Origin: DASTWM01 sp035765855
Lineage (GTDB): Bacteria; Chloroflexota; Chloroflexia; Chloroflexales; Roseiflexaceae
Reading direction: 5' to 3'
Length of the DNA: 7,555 nucleotides
Assembly (NCBI GenBank): GCA_035765855.1
Contig: DASTWM010000027.1
Coordinates: forward strand, 1-7,555
Made by a program: the position numbers and the translations under genes. Positions 5,423-7,555 of this stretch are shown here, in pieces (the first letter of the stretch is position 1; each line of letters starts with the position of its first letter). The notes under the pieces are model-generated. The model ran no database searches. It was not told where the DNA came from and saw only the letters and a list, made by a program, of their open reading frames with translations.

Positions 5423-6512
5423 GGCTGCTATCCTTTCCTTCCTGAGACGTAAATTGCTGAAGGTGCTGGAGGATGCGCGTCGAAATAGCCTGAAGCGGCA
5501 CCACATGCGTGACAGCACCGGCGGCAATTGCGGCACCCGGCATGCCATGGACGACCGAACTTGCCTCATCCTGCGCCACGATCCAGCCACGCGCGCGCCG
5601 GAGCGCATCCAATCCCCGCGCGCCATCGTCGCCCATGCCCGTCAGAATAACCCCAAGCGCCTGCTGCCCATACACGCTTGCGACCGATGCAAACAGCGTA
5701 TCCGCGCTCGGACAGTAGCGATCAGCCTCGCTGGCATTGGAAAGCGCCACGAACCCACGCATCCGCACCAGAAGATGATGGCTGTCGGCGGCCATGTACA
5801 CGCTTCCCGGTTGCAGTCGCGTCTCGCCTTCGACAATGACAATTGTGTGTGGAATCGCCCTGTTCAGCCATTCTGCAAATACGGTGGTGAAGCCACATGT
5901 AATATGCTGCACCAGCAGAATCGGCAGCGGGAACTGCGCGCCAAGCCCCTGCAACACCGCCTGCACGGCTGCTGGCCCGCCGGTGGAGGCCGCGATAGCC
6001 AGCACCTGCGGAGCAGGAAACGATGCTCCAGCTGGATTTGATGAACCTGCATCCCTGCTGCCGGGCGTGGTGTCGTGCAGTGGAAAGGGGCGGCGGGCAT
6101 GCTGCGTGATGACCGGGACGCGCGCCATCGTCCGAAGGGTTGCAAGAAAGGCCATGAGCGTGCGCTCACAGTCGGTGGCGGCGCGCCACGGCTTCACGAC
6201 CAGCGCGAGCGCTCCGGCTGCCTGCGCGGCCTGGGTCTGCTCCGTTGACGCAGCGCTGGTCATGAGCACGACGCGGGTCGGGCATTGCTGCATGATCTGC
6301 TGGGTGGTGAGATAGCCGTTCATGCCCGGCAGATCGACGTGCATGGCGATAATGTCTGGTTGCAAGGCGCATGCGGCGGCGAGCGCTTCGTGTCCCTGCG
6401 TCGCAGTGCCGACGACCTCAAAGCCGCCGCTGGTTACCAGCGACGCAAGCCGCTGGCACTCGGCCCGAACAGTGTCAACGATCAGCACGCGCATGGGTTT
6501 CTCGTGTGTCAT
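5406..6512 (-). CDS. cheB: CheB-type protein-glutamate methylesterase with degenerate receiver domain
   Basis: The 368-residue protein has the CheB layout: receiver domain (about 7-122), linker (123-167), and methylesterase domain (168-355) that hydrolyses methyl-glutamates on chemoreceptors. The catalytic triad is intact: Ser176 in AASTGGP, His203 in VQHITCGF and Asp296 in LTGMGDDGA. The receiver is unusual. The expected Asp pair is Asp13-Thr14 (LIVDT), and the phosphoacceptor Asp is replaced by His58 in IIAMHVDLPGMNG; Asp60 is two residues too late to serve. Thr85 and Lys107-Pro108 are kept. The domain therefore probably cannot be phosphorylated in the normal way, and control may be by binding or be constitutive. 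The start at 6512 overlaps the cheW stop as ATGA; a second ATG at 6494 (MRVLIV) is an alternative, and neither has a strong ribosome site. The 3' end overlaps cheR by 17 bases. Confidence 0.93.
   Translation of the reverse strand: MTHEKPMRVLIVDTVRAECQRLASLVTSGGFEVVGTATQGHEALAAACALQPDIIAMHVDLPGMNGYLTTQQIMQQCPTRVVLMTSAASTEQTQAAQAAGALALVVKPWRAATDCERTLMAFLATLRTMARVPVITQHARRPFPLHDTTPGSRDAGSSNPAGASFPAPQVLAIAASTGGPAAVQAVLQGLGAQFPLPILLVQHITCGFTTVFAEWLNRAIPHTIVIVEGETRLQPGSVYMAADSHHLLVRMRGFVALSNASEADRYCPSADTLFASVASVYGQQALGVILTGMGDDGARGLDALRRARGWIVAQDEASSVVHGMPGAAIAAGAVTHVVPLQAISTRILQHLQQFTSQEGKDSSRDSRA
5431..5440 (-). promoter_or_regulatory. Ribosome binding site deciding the cheR GTG start
   Basis: The minus strand reads AAGGAAAGGA, ending eight bases before GTG at 5422. 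This lies inside the last codons of cheB, so cheR translation is probably coupled to cheB. No in-frame ATG with a ribosome site exists near the start of the conserved domain, so a GTG start is the best choice. Confidence 0.6.
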
Positions 6513-6988
6513 GGATGTGAAGGCGCGTCCGCCATCTCGATATCGCAGGTTGCAAGCACATCCGCGTTCAGCACCACCACCGATGTGTCGCCGCGGTGCG
6601 CCACGGCGCGGATGAAGGCGGCGGCGTGTCCATGGGACATATCCCGGTCGCACAGCAGCGCCTCAACCGTTTCAACGGCTGGCACCAGCAGGCCGATCTG
6701 CGGCTGATCACGGCCGATAATGATGATCTGGCTATTGAGATCGTAGGCTGCGGGGAGGCCCATCAGAACACACCCATCGAGCACCGGCACATGCTGGCCG
6801 CGCAGATTGAGCAGGCCGCACAGCGTTGGTGGTGCGCCCGCAAGCGTGAGCAGCGCGGAAACGCGCACCACTTCGCGCACGTCGGCGAGCGGTAGCGCAT
6901 AGCATTGCGGTCCAAGCGCAAACAGGAGCGCAATCAACGAGTCGTTGCTCGGAGCAGCGGTATGATTATTTGTCATGTCTGATTGCAT
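6509..6988 (-). CDS. cheW: CheW-like coupling protein
   Basis: The 159-residue protein consists of a single CheW domain (about 17-150), a small SH3-like beta-barrel scaffold that couples receptors to the CheA kinase at the membrane. Diagnostic features are LLFALGPQCYALPLADVREV (21-40), the GAPPTLCGLLNLRG segment (51-64) with NLRG at 61-64, PVLD (68-71) and GLLVPAVETV (99-108). Two local departures from consensus are seen: DGC in place of DLR at 71-73, and Pro103 where Asp is usual in LLVDxV; their effect is unknown. The ATG at 6988 has AAGG about eight bases upstream. An ATG at 6976 is possible but lacks a site. The gene follows the RsbT-like gene by 23 bases and overlaps cheB by four, so it belongs to one operon. 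Confidence 0.93.
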   Translation of the reverse strand: MQSDMTNNHTAAPSNDSLIALLFALGPQCYALPLADVREVVRVSALLTLAGAPPTLCGLLNLRGQHVPVLDGCVLMGLPAAYDLNSQIIIIGRDQPQIGLLVPAVETVEALLCDRDMSHGHAAAFIRAVAHRGDTSVVVLNADVLATCDIEMADAPSHP

Positions 6989-7011
6989 GGGTTTGCCTTG
7001 TTGTTTCTCTT

Positions 7012-7392
7012 TTATGCAGCAATACGCATGCGCAATATCAGCAGTGCTTCGCCACTGGCACGCGCCACGCTGGCCTCGTCGACCAGCGCCTGCACATCGT
7101 GCAATTCAAGGGCATGCGCGCCCGCTTGAGCGCCGTCGGCAGGCGTTTGCTCCGTAAATCTGCACTCCACCACGAACATGGGCGATTGATTCTGCTCATC
7201 CATAGCGATGCCACACATGATCTGCGAACACCTGAGCAACAGGCGGCGTGTGATCGTGCTGACAGCCGTCGTCAGTTTCGCCTGCTGCGTCAGTGTGAGA
7301 CCCGTCGCCCGCCCAGCTTCACGAATACGTTGGCGCAGCACAACAACATCGTGCTCGCTGCGCACAGTCATCGGACGAAATACATCCGCCAT
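7012..7392 (-). CDS. RsbT/anti-sigma-factor-like HATPase-fold protein, probably lacking ATPase activity
   Basis: This 126-residue protein resembles the N-terminal half of RsbT/SpoIIAB-type HATPase proteins (GHKL fold), small serine kinases or switch proteins in partner-switching stress pathways. The similarity covers VRSEHDVVVLRQRIREAG (10-27), the TGLTLTQQAKLTTAVS run (30-45), and the helix that normally carries the N-box as SELARN. Here it reads STITRR (45-50): the Glu is Thr46 and the Mg-ATP-binding Asn is Arg50. Further on, no D-x-G-x-G or G-x-G box is recognisable, although a beta-rich tail is present (FVVECRFT 73-80, EALLILRMRI 115-124). It probably does not bind or hydrolyse ATP as RsbT does. 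ATG 7392 has AAAAGG about nine bases upstream. It lies 12 bases after a receiver-domain gene and 23 before cheW, hence the same operon. Family assignment rests on remembered consensus. Confidence 0.7.
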   Translation of the reverse strand: MADVFRPMTVRSEHDVVVLRQRIREAGRATGLTLTQQAKLTTAVSTITRRLLLRCSQIMCGIAMDEQNQSPMFVVECRFTEQTPADGAQAGAHALELHDVQALVDEASVARASGEALLILRMRIAA

Positions 7393-7404
7393 GTGCTTTA
7401 CCTT

Positions 7405-7555
7405 TTACAATACTCCGAGCTGGCGCAGGGCTTCCACAAGATTATGTTCCGCAAAAGAGTCTTTTGGAATATAGTCATTTGCGCCGGCCTGAATACCGAT
7501 CAGCGCATCATGGGCTTCTTCGCGGCGGGTCAGCATGAGCACCGGAATGTGCTGG
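7405..7555 (-). CDS. C-terminal end of a response-regulator receiver domain (partial)
   Basis: The frame enters from beyond the right edge and ends with TAA at 7405, leaving 49 codons. The text starts HIPVLMLTRREEAHDALIG and continues with IQAGANDYIPKDSF and LVEALRQLGVL. This matches beta-4 to alpha-5 of a receiver: the conserved Thr in MLT, the AGANDY segment, and the invariant Lys before alpha-5 (here Lys-Asp rather than Lys-Pro). The KDSF ending followed by an amphipathic helix recalls the receivers at the C-terminus of CheA-CheY hybrid kinases (KSSF-type), so the protein may be a CheA hybrid. A free-standing CheY-like regulator is equally possible. The phosphoacceptor Asp lies outside the window. 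The gene ends 12 bases before the RsbT-like start, so it is the upstream member of the same operon. Confidence 0.85.
   Translation of the reverse strand, partial: QHIPVLMLTRREEAHDALIGIQAGANDYIPKDSFAEHNLVEALRQLGVL

Noticed and set aside
5794..6315. 173-codon plus-strand open frame opposite cheB
   Set aside because: It is a Cys/Ser/Ala-rich shadow of a well-supported CheB gene with no motif or ribosome site. The neighbouring plus-strand frame at 5454-6041 was rejected for the same reason.
6331..6336. Asp60 of CheB as a substitute phosphoacceptor
   Set aside because: In receivers the phosphorylated Asp sits at the end of strand 3, four residues before the conserved Pro. Asp60 is only two residues before it, where Glu/Arg is usual, so it should point away from the active site.
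1..7555. CRISPR array, transposon, tRNA or rRNA
   Set aside because: No regularly spaced repeats, transposase motifs, terminal inverted repeats or RNA-gene signatures were seen on either strand.

Overview
The window looks like an accessory stretch of a moderately high-GC (roughly 60% by eye), free-living bacterial chromosome. Two unrelated modules lie side by side: a small set of sugar- or polyol-type dehydrogenases with a local regulator, and the downstream half of a chemosensory (Che-like) operon. The TPR-CheR, CheB, CheW and RsbT-like mixture suggests a Chloroflexota-type lineage. That is a recollection-based guess of low to moderate confidence; no marker gene in the window fixes the taxonomy.

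Left module, plus strand (about 38-2159): a good sigma70-like promoter (TTGATT, 17 bp, TATCAT) precedes a zinc-dependent medium-chain alcohol/polyol dehydrogenase and a Gfo/Idh/MocA-family oxidoreductase, joined by an ATGA stop/start overlap. A stem-loop follows. Converging on them from the minus strand (2208-2990) is a classical short-chain dehydrogenase. Its upstream region carries an extended -10 box and, just after it, a perfect match to the LacI/GalR-family operator consensus. These three NAD(P)-dependent enzymes probably act in one carbohydrate pathway, but the substrates cannot be read from the sequence.

Middle, minus strand (3154-3906): an ArsR-fold winged-helix regulator whose long C-terminal part is an internal duplication with one cysteine per copy. 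A perfect 7-6-7 palindrome sits at its own predicted transcription start. One half-site of the same sequence occurs at the SDR promoter, so autoregulation and possible cross-control of the SDR are plausible.

Right module, minus strand (7555 down to 3986): a tightly packed operon read in the order partial receiver domain (perhaps the C-terminus of a CheA hybrid kinase), RsbT/HATPase-like small protein, CheW, CheB, CheR with three TPRs. The organisation recalls the 'alternative cellular function' Frz/Wsp-type pathways. Two components look catalytically or regulatorily degenerate: the CheB receiver has His in place of the phosphoacceptor Asp and has lost half of the acidic pair, and the RsbT-like protein has lost the N-box Asn and shows no recognisable G-box. 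The methylesterase and methyltransferase active sites look intact. This suggests an adaptation system not controlled by ordinary CheA-to-CheB phosphotransfer, and it is the most interesting point in the window.

No RNA genes, CRISPR arrays or insertion sequences were seen, and no gene-free stretch exceeds about 165 bases.
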